From: Apostichopus japonicus
Lineage: Eukaryota > Echinodermata > Holothuroidea > Aspidochirotida > Stichopodidae
Direction: 5' to 3'
DNA length: 64,000 bases
Assembly (NCBI RefSeq): GCF_037975245.1
Contig: NC_092565.1
Location: forward strand, 12,856,499-12,920,498
The notes beneath the pieces were generated by a model that was given only the letters and a program-made list of their open reading frames with translations, had not been told where the DNA came from and made no database searches. This document shows, piece after piece, positions 23,441 through 37,000 of this stretch (positions are counted from its first letter, which is position 1; each line of letters starts with the position of its first letter). A program made the position numbers and the translations under genes.

Positions 23441-26400
23441 TTAAGACGAGCGAGGTAAATATAGAAACAACGCGGGTGAATCTTTATCGTCCTTTATAGG
23501 GTCACGTGTTGCTGTATTTAATATGACGTCACGGAGTTGGCTGGGTGTTAGAGATGGGTTGATACCCAAGTGTACTGCAGCAACACCTGTTCACAAAAGA
23601 AAAGACATTAACGAACTGGCGTTAAAGCCACATGAAACTATAGACGAAACAAAATATGTTCCAACTCCTTGTTTAAACTATAGGTTTCCAAAAACAATTC
23701 ATTCAGACTCAAATTTCTCCAAATTGTTCCCAGAAGTCGGAGAGGATTAAGAGTTATGCTGATGAGTGACCCCCCTCCCCCCCCCCCCTCCGCCCACACA
23801 CACACACCCTCATACATGATTACGCCTGTAATATAAATACTCAATCATGTAGACATCGCTATATAAAATGCAACTAAATTAAATATAATTATTGTACGTT
23901 TAAACGCATTCATTTGTATTCCTACCTGCAACATGTGGAGCGGCCATACTTGTACCACTAAGAACCGCGTAATCGTCGTCCGCGCGGTTATACGCGGCAG
24001 TGATATATCGACCGGGAGCAAATATATCTACGCATGCGCCAAAGTTCGAAAAATATGCTCTGATGTCATCAATCTGAGATGCGCCCACTGTAAGGGCCTG
24101 AAAGAGATAAGAAAATACTCGAAAACATGACAATGTCATCACCGTATATATTATAGACTTTGAAATAAAAGCGGTTGGTGGAAAAGTATCATTACTTGAA
24201 TGTGTAGTTAAACTTATAAATACATCTAATTTCACAGCTTATTGTTAAAACTATTGAGTAGAAATCGCGCCTATATTGTTTGATAGAATAACACTTTACT
24301 TCACACTGTCATTTGTCAATTATACCAAAAAATTAGATATTAAAAATGTGCCCAGGCTCCACATTTTTATAAAATCAACAAGAGCATAACGCTGTTTAAT
24401 TCAGACGATTAAGTGGAGTATTTTACACTGCTTATGTTTTATTTTAATTTTTTTTTATCAAGGCACTGCTCCACCGGGGCCATTAAAATAGATTAAATAT
24501 GCAATTCCACTTCAGATTAATTGTAAACTGCTTCCCTTCGGGCATCATTCGTCACTGAAGTAGAAACTCTGGAAAATTTTGAATCAACAAAACATTGTGT
24601 ATGATATTGTATGGACAAGACATCTGTGGACATGGTATTGTGTGGATAAGGCATTGTGTGGACATACCTTCGCGGCGCGAGCTGGTGAATAGAAACATGC
24701 ATCGTTGTCGCTGTTTCCTGCCGCTACAACTGGTAGGACGCCACTATCGAATAACCCAGAAATACCTTCGTCAACTGCTCTTACAGCGCCACCTCCGAGG
24801 GACATGGACGCTACTGCGGGAAGCTGGCCGTTTTCAGCGACCCACTCCATACCTTGATAATTGGAATAGACGGGAACTTAAGGTTGCAGTTTAATGAGGA
24901 ATCTCTAGGATTTTTATAGAAGTAAACGAAATTTCTTTAAATCGATGTCTGAACATTGTCATGTTTTTATATATTGCATGAAATGACTGTTAAGTTTGAT
25001 GCTGGGAAGAGATCCCATTCGCTCCATAACTACTGAATTAAAATCATTTTAATTCCAAATCGTCGATCACATTTGGTGTGGCTTCTACAAAGTTAATATG
25101 AGATAGCTTAAGATAGGTTAGGATAAGGAGAAAATTTACCATTTATAACAGCGGCCCACGAACCGGACCCAGCACATCCAAGGACTCTTACAGCGTGGAG
25201 CCTAGCCTGCTTGGCCACCCCGTAAACTTTTCCTGCGATTGTTCCTGCGCAGTGTGTGCCGTGACCTCGGCAATCGGAATCATCACCCTGTAGAAGGAGA
25301 GAGCACATAAAAAAGAACAGTGTGTTTGTGTGTTTACGGGGGGAGGGGGGTTCAAATTCCAGTATCGATTTTGCTAGGGGCATGAACTTTAAAAGAAGGG
25401 TGTAGTTGTGGGTCCCCTGAATGCGACGCCCATGTAGGGTGGTCTTGGGGTGTTCCCTCAGAAGATCATCATTTTCAAATATCGAAATCAAATGTTGCAT
25501 TTTCTGGCCATAAATGCTATTATTGGGCGATCAAATTCATATAGGCCTATATACATATAACCAAGGTACGTACTATAGCGTATTCCATAGCATCAAAGTC
25601 AAACGTCGCACGATCTTCAAAGTCCTCGTGTGTGATTCGAATGCCGGTATCTAGCACATATACATGGACACCTGTACCGTCACCTACAGAGCAGATAAAA
25701 CAAAGAACCAACTTAAAACAGGGAGATATTCACACATATCCATCGATTTTAAATATTAAATTGTTACAATCTATTATAATATATCTGTCGATCGTTTGAC
25801 TTCATAAGGAGCTATCACCCTCGTATCCCCCACCGACAAGGCACAACGACGTATTCTGAGGGATTTAGCCCCCCCTCCCGCCAAACAAAGCAGGGGACTC
25901 AACCCCCCACCCCCCCCCCCACACACACACTGCTAGACAGAATATTACAAAAAATCCTTGTGTACGGTACATACATTTATAACTTCGGTACAATATAAAT
26001 AGTCTCAAAAAAAAAATCAACAATTTTTAAAATATTTCCAAAATATAAGACCATTCATTTTTAATCTAAGCACCCTTTAATTTACCAAAAGTCACCAAAG
26101 GGAATGGGACACCCGGTCCCCTTGCACCCCCTCCCCCCCCCCCCTTGGATGACTTAGTAATTACCCTCTACCACAAGTACAATAAAGGTGGTTGCGCCGT
26201 GCCATACTTTACCTACGTAAGTTGACCGTTAAACCAACAAGCGTGGGCATAGCCTTCTTGTGCTTATGTTTTATTTCCCAACATTATACTGGACGATGGA
26301 CATGTATTTAAAGGCCGGACAGAAATATTATCGTTAAGCTGTTTGGACAAGAAAATCTTACTGGGTTTTGAGATTTGAGATAAAGTCTTATTTATTTAGT

Positions 26401-27967
26401 GCGTATAAATATTTAACCAACACGCAAGATCTTCCCTTGGAAAACAAATCAGAAATGATATGTTGGCCTGTACCCCTGAAAGATCTGCGAAGTCATACCA
26501 ATTGGTTTGTATTCATCGTCCAGAGGTAAATAACGTTGGTCTATCCGATCAAGGCCCCAGGTCTCTGCCTCTCGAACCACGCCATCCTGCTCTACGTATC
26601 TTACACCGTCAAGAGCCCGAATCTAACAATTAACGGATACAAGATGATTCAAAGATGTGAAACATGTGACAATGTATTATGTATTATTAGGCTATGCACG
26701 TACGACAAAACCGACTGACAGACAAAACAAAGAAAATGTTTTTTTTTTTTTTTTTTACTGAATTTAACGTATATAATATTATTGTTCTTATTTCCTATAC
26801 CTTTCACGACTTCAAAAGAGCCCACTAAGAATGCAAACCCAGAAGTTAAATCAGTTGAAATTCCTGTTAGTATAAGTTTCTGAATGGCAGATTCGGAAGG
26901 GGGGGGGCGGATAGTGACTTACCGAGAGGATTATTGGGGGCGCAGTACAAGAATGTGATCAGTGCTAAAGCTAGAGTACGTATGTATAGGAGACTAGTAA
27001 GTGAGAAGTGATGTAAATATATTAATTATTTTTGGGGGGAGGGGGGGGGCTGACTAAACTATCTATACTTTTCACCACACATTCGCCGACTAAGCTATCC
27101 ACCAAACAGTAATTCCATTACATACGTCTAAGTAGTTTGTCCTCTTAACGCCTTTCTATTACTGTATTTACCAAATGCAAAAGAGTAACCAGAAATTAAT
27201 AAGAGCTTGCCGACTCATACTTATTGATTTGAAATGAAAGCTGTAAACTATATGTTTCTATGCTAATGAAATGTTTGAGTATCAAATGTACTTGTAAACA
27301 TTGCATCAAACTTAACTCCAACTGCTACTTAACGGGTATTATTAATTAGCTAACATATCAACTTTACAACTCGATCAATTGCAACTGAATAATACTGTTT
27401 GTCCAGATGTTAGTTTTACCGGTATTATGGTATTCAAGAAAGGTACGGCCGGTGCGCTATACGTGTAATGTAGACGGAAAATATCATAAATTTAGTAAGT
27501 CATTTGCAAATAACACTATATATTATATTGTACTTACAAATGGTATTAATTCCGGATTCATTTCAACGATTATGCCGTTAAAAATCTTGGTAATGGTTTT
27601 CTTTACTTGATATTTGGAACCGATATCTCTAGCTCTGCTAAATATTGATGAAGACACTACAGATGCATCAACGTCACTCTATAATAGAAACAGGATAAAC
27701 AATTTAAAAAATTATATCTCAAAAATAATGAGTACACTGACCTTGAAAGAAGATATATATAAGAGGAGAGGAGAGGAGAGCCTGAGAGGAGATAGTGCTG
27801 GAATCAAGACGAGGGTATAAATTAAACTTAAAAGTATTCACGGCGCATACCTTTAGCATGATAAAATAAGACTCCCTAATTGGATCTCTGTTTTTGTAAA
27901 AAGGTGCGAGTTCAGACATTGCCCCACCAGCAAGTATGGTGAGAAGTATAATTACAACGGACTTCAT
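23441..27967 (-). CDS. secreted proteinase K-like subtilase, copy B (8 exons)
   Basis: Paralogue of the subtilase at 11.3-19.6 kb. Exons, 5' to 3': 27967-27851, 27678-27538, 26622-26499, 25683-25574, 25287-25140, 24852-24668, 24097-23926 and 23586-23441 (TAA), giving 380 residues. Exons 2-8 have exactly the lengths of copy A (141, 124, 110, 148, 185, 172, 146). The signal peptide starts [18 protein letters not shown], followed by an I9 propeptide strand ESYFIMLK. The catalytic Asp is in [17 protein letters not shown], His in [12 protein letters not shown], the oxyanion Asn in AAGNSDN and Ser in [12 protein letters not shown]. The start is the ATG at 27967; two codons upstream is TTG. A non-coding first exon probably ends at 28497 (GTGAGT donor) and splices to 27997. 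By my count exons 5 and 7 are 86-88% identical to copy A, but propeptide exon 2 only about 26%. The enzyme should be active; its target is unknown. Confidence 0.93.
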
Positions 27968-27997
27968 CTTCAATCAGTTTCTTGATCTCAAACAAGT

Positions 27998-28496
27998 CTG
28001 CAGAAAAACAGAACAAAGATAAAACAAAAGAGAGAAAAAACCAGAAAGAAAGAAAAGGGGGAGGTGGAGGGAGAGGGAGAGAGATAGGTGGAGATAGAGG
28101 CATGTCCTGAACGTTTATACGAGTAGAACATTATGGTAGATTTATTTATTGAAGAGCTCTATATATACGAGGGAACAAATTGGGGAACAAGACTTTTTGA
28201 GTAACTGAATAATAATCAAGAATATTTAAAATACCGTATCCTATATAAATCGTTTCACAAGAAAAGGACGTCCATGACAAACTATACGAAGTAACATGGA
28301 ACCGACCAAATCTTATATTTTTATCTTCGAAAGACAATATTTCATACCGGTAGGAGTAAAAAGAAACCCAACATAACGTAACGTGTCTGAAATATATATC
28401 TAGATATTCACAACTACAATTATAATTGTAATTAATAAATTTCATGATACGCCGTGGTCCATGAATGAAATTTGTATTAGAGAAAACAGTACTCAC
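27998..28496 (-). other. probable 5' UTR intron of subtilase B
   Basis: On the minus strand a CAG/GTGAGT donor at 28497/28496 and a TTTTTCTGCAG acceptor ending at 27998 bracket this stretch. The acceptor lies 30 bases upstream of the start codon. It is inferred from splice motifs only. Confidence 0.5.
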
Positions 28497-28704
28497 CTGA
28501 AATGATTTGCTGTGGGAGGTCCGAACGGCAGAATATAATGATACCAATTAACACGTTAATAATAAAGTTTAACCTTTGAACGCGGTATTCGTATTTTCTT
28601 GATTTGACAAGATAGATAATCCTCTATGTAAACTGATTTGTATTAGTTAGATAACTTAAACGGTGATTAATTCATTGGAACCAGTGGTACAAATACGGAC
28701 TTGT

Positions 28705-29005
28705 GCAAATCACACTTTACTAAGTGCACGGCGTAACTCCCATGGGCACGTGACTATACTCCTGAGTGAGTGGCTGACTATCCCGTGAGTATGATCACTG
28801 AATAAGTCACACTTTTACTAAAAATCAAGTGCACATCGTAACTCCCACGGGTAGGTGTAGGACTATACTCCTGCTTGCATGACTAACCCGTGAGTATAGT
28901 CATTGAATGAGTCACACTTTACTAAAATCAAGTGCATATCGTAACTCCCACGGGTAGGTGAATATACTCCTGACTGCATGACTGACCCATGTGTATAGTC
29001 AGATA
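28705..29005. repeat. three ~104-bp tandem repeats upstream of subtilase B
   Basis: GTAACTCCCA recurs at 28733, 28838 and 28941, spaced 105 and 103 bp. Each unit holds CACACTTTTACTAAA-type text, a GACTATACTCCTG-type site and its near reverse complement GAGTATAGTCA, plus CATGACTGACCC variants. It lies about 200-500 bp upstream of the probable 5' UTR exon of copy B. Confidence 0.8.
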
Positions 29006-31039
29006 GTTAATCATACTCATGAGAATTGTAAAAAAATGAAGCAGAAACCAGCGAAGAAAAAAAACAGTCAACACTAAATCAAAACTCGGGGAAACTACGA
29101 CGGGTGTGTATTTCAGTCCCTGTTCTTAGCCCTCTTAGAGTTTTAATACTCCCATGATATCAATATCCTCCATTAGTTCGCAAACTGGAACCGGGAAAGT
29201 ACGTTTTCAGGAAGAGCAGAGCGGTCGGGGAGGGGGTGGGGTGGTTTCACAAAAACAGAGGAACTTTATTTCAAGTATTATTTAGACCAAAGTGGCGACA
29301 GGCTAGCTGTAGTGGTCTCTCATGGTTGGTAGCACATGCGCGTCGGAGTTTACTTGAGGTCGTGTGAACCAAGCCGATCGGATGCAACGCACTGTAATGT
29401 CGTAATGGCATTGCCAATTTGGACTTCTTATACAGGCCTAGGATCCCAAATCCATATCCTCCCTTAGTCTGCAAAAGCATCCGGGAGAGTACGTTCACTA
29501 GGCCGGACTTCAATAAAATAGCAGCTCTTTGGTTTCAAAACTACGATAATGGTATAGGATTGTGATTTGAGTGTGCCATAATTCTTTGAAGAAAAACAAA
29601 AGTGAATGAATTCAATGGGAAGAAACAACAATTCTAGCGGGAATGATCGATTTGAATGTCCATCTTCAGTATATAGCTTTTAAAACGTATATACAACAAC
29701 AACGAAACAATTGTAGTACAAATATATGTTCTAAAACGAACCTTGCCCAACTGAGATTTACAAAATTCCCTGGTTACCGTTAGTAGCATACTCCATATCA
29801 TTGCTCAATTGACTTACACACTAAATCGTAAAGTATGGTGGTCTTTAAGTCCTTGTAGAAGTTTTCACTAGCTAAACCCCTACCCAACACTGGGTAGCTG
29901 ACACTTTGGCCATTCATGGCACCTTAAATTTTCCGTATCATAACAATGTTTTAGCTAGCTGGAAGTGTTCGTCACTTGTAAACAAACCTTGTAAACAATT
30001 TTCGCAGGCTGCTCTTGGAAGGTCTAAGATAGCCTCAATTATCCCAAATTTTGCACCACACCTACTTCCACTCATGCTCTACATTATCCATTCCACAAGA
30101 AACCTGATTTTTGTTAGATAATATATGATGTTTTCCAGCTGCTGTTTGGCACTTTTCCTGAAGGAGACCACGGATTGATATAGAATCTGTATGAAGTACT
30201 AGTACACTCATATTAGAAGTAGCTAGCTTTGCACACATTCCTATTTCTGGTAACAAAAGTTTTAGAGCGCGAATTTACGGAAATCACATACTTTTGCCTA
30301 ACATTGATTGAGAATACATTCATGATTCATCTGTATCTTATTAACATTATACCTGTGACCAGAGCTCCAGTTTAGTTTGGGCAAACATCTTCAGCATTCA
30401 AGCAGCCAGGGTGAATCACAATATCTCTATTTCACATTCAATACTGTCATTCTCGTACTTCATAGTCACTCAGTCATATCGCTCAGAATTTGTTTCGTGA
30501 AACTGGGCCACTTATGACTATGACTATAGCACATGAAATTTTATAGAATATACTATTCATCAACTTAGGCCTATGCCTATACTGTGTGCTTTGGCAATGT
30601 TATTAGCCTTATTCTAAGGTTCATTCATTGTAACCTGTTACTCAAATAGCTGTAAATGTTGATCTTCATATGGATGGATTTAGGAAGACTAATACTTAAT
30701 AGCCTTAGACATTAACAAAAATAGCTGACACACAACGTCAATCGGATTTTTTTCTGTGGTTAACTGGTCTAGGCGTGCATCGTGTTTCCCTCTCATCCTA
30801 AGAAATTTCTACTTTGCTGAAAACAATCCAACTAAGGCCTTTCCCTAGGCTAGGTCTGGACTGAAATTATCACAGTTATATGAAAAGGGAAGGAGCTATT
30901 ACAAAGTCATTGGGCAAATGATTATGGTTCTCTTGCTTATTGAACCAATCATTTAAATTGGTTTAAAAATGATTACAATAATGTATCATAATTTTGTTTT
31001 TGCAGAATCTTCTCTTTCCAAGTCATATAATTTTACAAC
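29006..31039. other. intergenic DNA between divergent subtilase B and NSMCE4A
   Basis: No coding exon is supported before the NSMCE4A start at 31040. Two diverged direct repeats share GGAGAGTACGTT-type text near 29190-29215 and 29470-29500. The NSMCE4A 5' UTR and promoter must lie in the right part; I see no clear TATA box. Confidence 0.4.
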
Positions 31040-34000
31040 ATGGATGAATCTCAAGGAGGCAGTGATCCCAATCGAAGGCGTCAGATTCGACATGAGTATC
31101 GAGATCTCATCACTCAACTCAGTAAACAAGTGTTTTGTTATTTGTAGTGTAACGATAACTGTTGGAAAGTTTCCACCGTCATAGGTTCACCACCTAACTT
31201 TAGATCCTCAACATTTTAAGAATCTCAGAATAAATTATATTTCTTCCCAGATATGTATCTGACAATGAAATTTTATCCACCACAACGATGTACCAGAAAA
31301 CCCTTAAATTTGCTTGTTTGGGGTAGAGATTTCAATTTATGAGCTTTTGCCGAAAAATATAAGAAAAAAACCCTTTCAGCCAGCTTCTCCAGATTTTTGC
31401 AAATTACAGGGAATATCCTGCTCATATATTTTAAACAGGAAAGTTCCTCACGAATGTTACTGGTAGAATGTATCTTAGAATGGAATTGTAATGACAGTTT
31501 AGCTTTGGTGGTGACTTTATGACTGCACCTTAACATAAAGTTTTCTCCATACATGTGGTATAGGCTTAAGCTGCAGTCTACTCTAGATGCATTGGTGTGT
31601 AGTGGCAACTTCATGACTGCTTAGAACTGTGACAAGGTTGCCAAGGCAACTTTTTGAAATTGTGACTTAGTTTTGAGACTGTTGTACAACACTTTTTGAA
31701 GATTTTTTCGGTTTCAACATATCTGTAAAAGATATAATCTAAATATTTCTGTGCCAAGTTTGACAGAAGAAAGAAACTTTAATATGTTTTAATAGCATAT
31801 TAAAACATGTTTAATTTGTAATTTTATGACACTTTTCATAATTAATACTTACTAGTTTATTAATATTTAATATTGGTATTAGTGTCAGTGGTAGCAGCAG
31901 TAGTAACACTGGGAGTAATGTAAGTTCTGGCAGTAGCAGTAGTTTGTGTTGATAGCGTAGTGTTTAGTGAAATGTATGTTACAAACCTTACCCTTACACA
32001 ATTGACACCATACTACCACAGTTGTTAAGCAAAACTTACGATTCCTAACAGATGAACTCAATCAGTGTTAGTTGCAGGTGGTATTATTCATAACATCCCA
32101 GACGATAGTAACAACACAAAGAAACAGAGATTCAACCCCAACAAATGTTAAATTGCAAGATTGCAACCTTACCAGGGGGTCAGGGCTATGTTGTTTTTAT
32201 AGTTTATGTTTTTCTGTTATCAGATAACCAAGAAGATGACAACCCAGAAAGCTTGAATAAGACTCTTGCAACAGCTGACAAATTGTATGAAGAAGGTATG
32301 TTTTGTATCTATTGTTATAAAGCCGGAGTTGACTTACAGTGACAATTTTTAAGGGATGCATTACATTGACCTGTGTGATACTATATCTAGCATGTGTAAC
32401 AAAAGAGGTGCTCATAAAATGGCCTTATTTATACTCAGTGATACTCGAAAGAAAATTTCTGTAGAGAGAGTTACACTATCATTGTATTACTAAAAATGTA
32501 AAATTTCTGGAAAAATGTTAAAAGAGGGAAAGAAAAAAAGTGTTTTAAGTTTTTTTAGGTGTGTGTTTTTGTATAGTCCTTTTGGATGAGGTGTGTTACA
32601 TAATGTTAAATGGCTACAAAATGTTACAAAAGGTTGCACAAAATGTTAAATGGCTACACGCACCAGTATATATTAAAGGGAATCACTGAGAAACACTGAT
32701 TTGGGCATTCCATACACTGTCTATGGATTGTATTTAAATGTTACAGGGTCTGAGGTTTCATTATTGATTTGTAAGAACTTTATTGGGCTAGCCAACCACT
32801 CTCCTCACCCCCGTGGTCCCCCCCCCCTCCTTCCCTCCTTTCTCTGTAGCTCTGCTACTGGAACAATGCTATTCTTCTCTCTCTCTCTCTGAATGTCACA
32901 ATAACCATGGACTTCTGGTAACTCCAAATTTGATAGGTTTTTCTATGTAGTTTTGTTTGTAACCTTTCTTTCTCAGTCCCATTTTTAGTTTTGTTTTGCT
33001 CTATTTACTTTAAATCATATTTTTGGCACATTTATCAGTCTTACAGACAAAGTCAGCCGGGATTGCAGCCCTGGATGCTGTGTTATTGCATTCTGCATCT
33101 ACGGTGACATATCAAAATGCTCAGAAACTTGTAGTGGACAACAAATTTGAACCCAGGCAGTTCACTGAGAAATTGGTAAGTATTATATAAATACTGCACT
33201 TTCCTTCACATTAGCACAGCTCAACTTTTTTTCATTGGATTTGGTACTTTTTTCAAATTTATTAATTTGAAAATACTGTAGAGAGGACAAATTCAGAGAA
33301 GGCATTCACTTGTTTCTGACAAGTTAAAGGAGTTTTTTAGTACAGATATTTGGATTTTTGACATTGTTGGGACCCATTGTAACAGGTCCATTCATTATAA
33401 GTCTACTATTATACAGCTGAGGCAACCAAAAGTTAAAGGGATGATCTGCTTGCTGAATATGATTGCTGAACAAAAAATGAAAATGTTGAAAATTTTCTGC
33501 ATCTTTAGGCCAATACAACATCCTCATAGCACTTTATTTAGTGAAAAAAATGATTCTTTTGCTTCTTTTGTTTCTTGAAATTTTGTGATATTATTTTGTG
33601 AATGCATTGGGCAACAGCAGAGTAAATGATGGCATACTCAGTTAAAATGCTTTTTGTTTTGGCTTTAATGATATTTAAATAAATAACTACCCACAGAGAA
33701 AGGTAAATTGTCAAAACAAGATGTGTTTGTTAATCATTCTAGCTACAGAGTGCGTTGCCTGCTATGCAGAAATGCCAATGAATAAATTAACAAGAATATA
33801 ATAATAATAAGAAAAGTGAAACTTTTCAAGAACATGTGCCATGATGACATCACACCACCTTACTGCAATCCACAGCCTAAGTGTTGGCCGTGGGGGGGGG
33901 GGGGGAGAGGAATGTTTCTATATCCAGTCATTATAGTATACATCCAATCAAGAGAGAGCGTGGTGGCCAATTGGTTAAGGCGTTGGACTCGTGATCCAAG

Positions 34001-37000
34001 GATTGCTGGTTCGAATCTTGCCTAGTTCATTACGTTGTGTCCTTGGGCAAGATGCTTTATCTCACTTGCCTCTCTCCACCCAGGGATTAAATGGGTACCT
34101 GTGAGGTAACTTGTCATTGGGCGCAGTATATAACTGCTGCTGACTGGAGGGATTGTCTCTGGGACAAGTCATCATTGACCAGGGGTAATATAATGTCTGT
34201 AAAGCGCTTCGAGACCTATCGCTGGCATAAAGCGCTATATAAAAGCAATATTATATTATCAACCATAGTTAGTTACAAGATACTGAGATGGAGTTTTCAA
34301 CTAACACTGTGGGCATATTTTTACTCTTCAAGGTAAGTGTCGCATTGCCTGCCACAAGAATAACCCTTTAAGAGATGGTCAGTTGAGTTTAGTCATAATT
34401 TCTTCATTTAAGTATTGAGGCTATGAGTTAATGGAAATGGTTAGAATGAGATGTTATTAAGATTTATGTTATCATTTTCTCCTGGTTGCTGCTTTATTCA
34501 GGTTACATTGTTAACTGGCAGAAGAAACACAGGTAACAACCAAAGGGAAGTCAATGTAAAGAAAGAAGCCTGGAAAGATTTTGGGAAGGATGTCCAATGC
34601 TGTTTCAGAAGGGCGCCACCATTTCATTTCATGTAAGTGCATATTATAAGTACCTTGTATTTTGCATTGAGTTCTAACTCTTTGTTAAATATTCTGACCA
34701 TGGCATGTCATGTATTACACAGAATTTATTTACCACTAAATCAAACCAACAGATCCATGTAGTTTCAGTCTCTTGGTCTGTTCCAAGTACACAAGTAGTT
34801 AAGCAAAACTTCAAATACCTGATGACTCTGGTTGTGACAAAGACTACACAGCCTACACAGGTTAGGGTAATGTTTGCTCATGCTGTGGCAAAGTTGCTCA
34901 AGTTGTGACAAAGTCTACCCAAACTGCAGCTTAAAATCAGCTGAGTGTCTTAATATTTATTACACTTCCCAGAAGTGTCTGGAAGTGATTCATAGCAGTG
35001 ACTTGTCTAATCACTCTACACTTTTGCATTACACAACAAAGAAAACCACACAAAGGGATCTTAAGTCATATGTGGCTGTGCCTGGGACTATACACAGGAG
35101 CATTATAATTGTAACAACAAAAAGAAAATAAATCTGGGGGAGGGGGGTGGGGTGGGGAGTTTGAAACTCACTGGCATATCTTATTAGGTATGAGTATATG
35201 AAATCAAAGGCTCAGCCTATTGTAAGGCAGAACTGGAATATTTGTAATAAGCACTAAAACAGCATCCCTATATGTAATTATTTTTTATTATTATGGTCCA
35301 AAGCCTCGTAGCTCTCAGCAAACTTGTACCCACTTTAATTGCAATGGTTATTTATCACATATCGGGAAGATTGGATGGTAGTGGCAGCAATTGTAGAAGG
35401 GTAGCTGCTATGTGAGTTACAGATCCTTTGAAGCCCTGATATAAATCGAGCAAGATGAATGTGTATATCTTTATCTTATTCCCACCCTTTGCACTTTTCA
35501 TAATTATTCTAACAATTTTTGTGTGCAGCAATTCCAAAAGACATTACCTTACTATGTGTTTAATTTTTAATGTTATTGAGAACAGGTTGGGAAGTTTTGA
35601 TAGAGGTCCTCCTGTTCAGAAGCCCAAACCTCCTACTGATAGACAAGGAGCAAAACCTGATGGGCCGGCAGTAGTTCCTGTACAGGTATTATGGATACTC
35701 TTTCTGGTTGTTCATCATTACAGCATGTGTAAATGTGAAAAAGGTGTCTTCCCTGTATGACATAAGTTATCTTACTTCTGGCCCCCCTGCCTCATTGCTA
35801 TAACTATGTATTAAGAAATGTACTTCATTGTGATTTAATGGCAGAAAATAAACAAAACATAAAGCTGTTTGTGGAAACAATTCCTGTAATTGAAGGCCCA
35901 GACTGCAAGTTAATTTTCCCATTCTTACGCTTTTGTAGATGTGGGGTATTTTCTTAATATAATATCATATAGCATTATGGTTTATACTCAGGGGATGTCA
36001 CATACATTTATGAAATACTCTGGGATATTAGTTTCTTGCAAACCTGCATTTGCTGAATAATATCACAAACTTTTGCGAACAAGTTTACAATATTCAGAGT
36101 GTGACGAGTGGACTATAAAAGTGCAGCTAGTTGATTGAGACACTGTTCTATGATCAATTTACCATCAGGAAAAGATAGAAGCAACAGATAACATCAGAAT
36201 GTTGCTCAATAAACAACCACAACAAGCTTTGATCATAACCACAGCTATTCGGGTATGACTGGGATTGACCCTGTTTAAACCGTAATCCATTCCATACTTT
36301 CTTGCATCCTCTTTTTGTTTTTTTTTTTGTTTTTTTGCATGTCCCTACATCCCTCCCTATGCATCCTTTGTCAATGTTTTTCTCAAAGTCCATAGCTGAG
36401 AATGTGCTTGATAATAATGCCTCGTATCTTCTCACCCTGTTCCCTGCGTTATTTTCAGATCGACGAAACAGGTAAAAGCCAACAGGAAGTGACAACCGAG
36501 GAAGTGGAGAGAATGTTAGGTATCTTGAAACAGCTGACGATGGGCGATTCCCAGGATGAAGGTTAGTATTAGGCTCCATCGATCAGTTTAATGCTCTGAT
36601 CTCATCGTTGCAATTTGTACTTGCAGGGCAAGGCTTTTATTTTACTCTCTTTATCCATGGTTTTAAGCTTCACAGGTGCTGTCAAATTAAGACCGTATGT
36701 AGACATAAGAGCAGGTGTCTCCAATTTCAAGACCAAGCCACTTGATTTCTTTGATATACTTTGGATTCTTATTTTCACTCTTAATATAACAATCAAGTGT
36801 GATCCACAGGTGTGGCCTGCCCCGCAAATTGTCAGCAGTCCACCAGAATGTTTTCAAAACCCTTTGAATGCGACCTGTGTAACCCTTAAGTACCAATGCA
36901 ATGTTTCTACCCAATCCAAAGGAATATACGGTGAATTTTTTTGATGACTGAAAGGTGAAATTGTTTGTGTAATAGTGTCTACTTGTGATATGATACTATC

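Noticed and set aside
36154-36579. 141-residue minus-strand ORF
   Set aside because: Antisense to NSMCE4A exon 6 and its intron.
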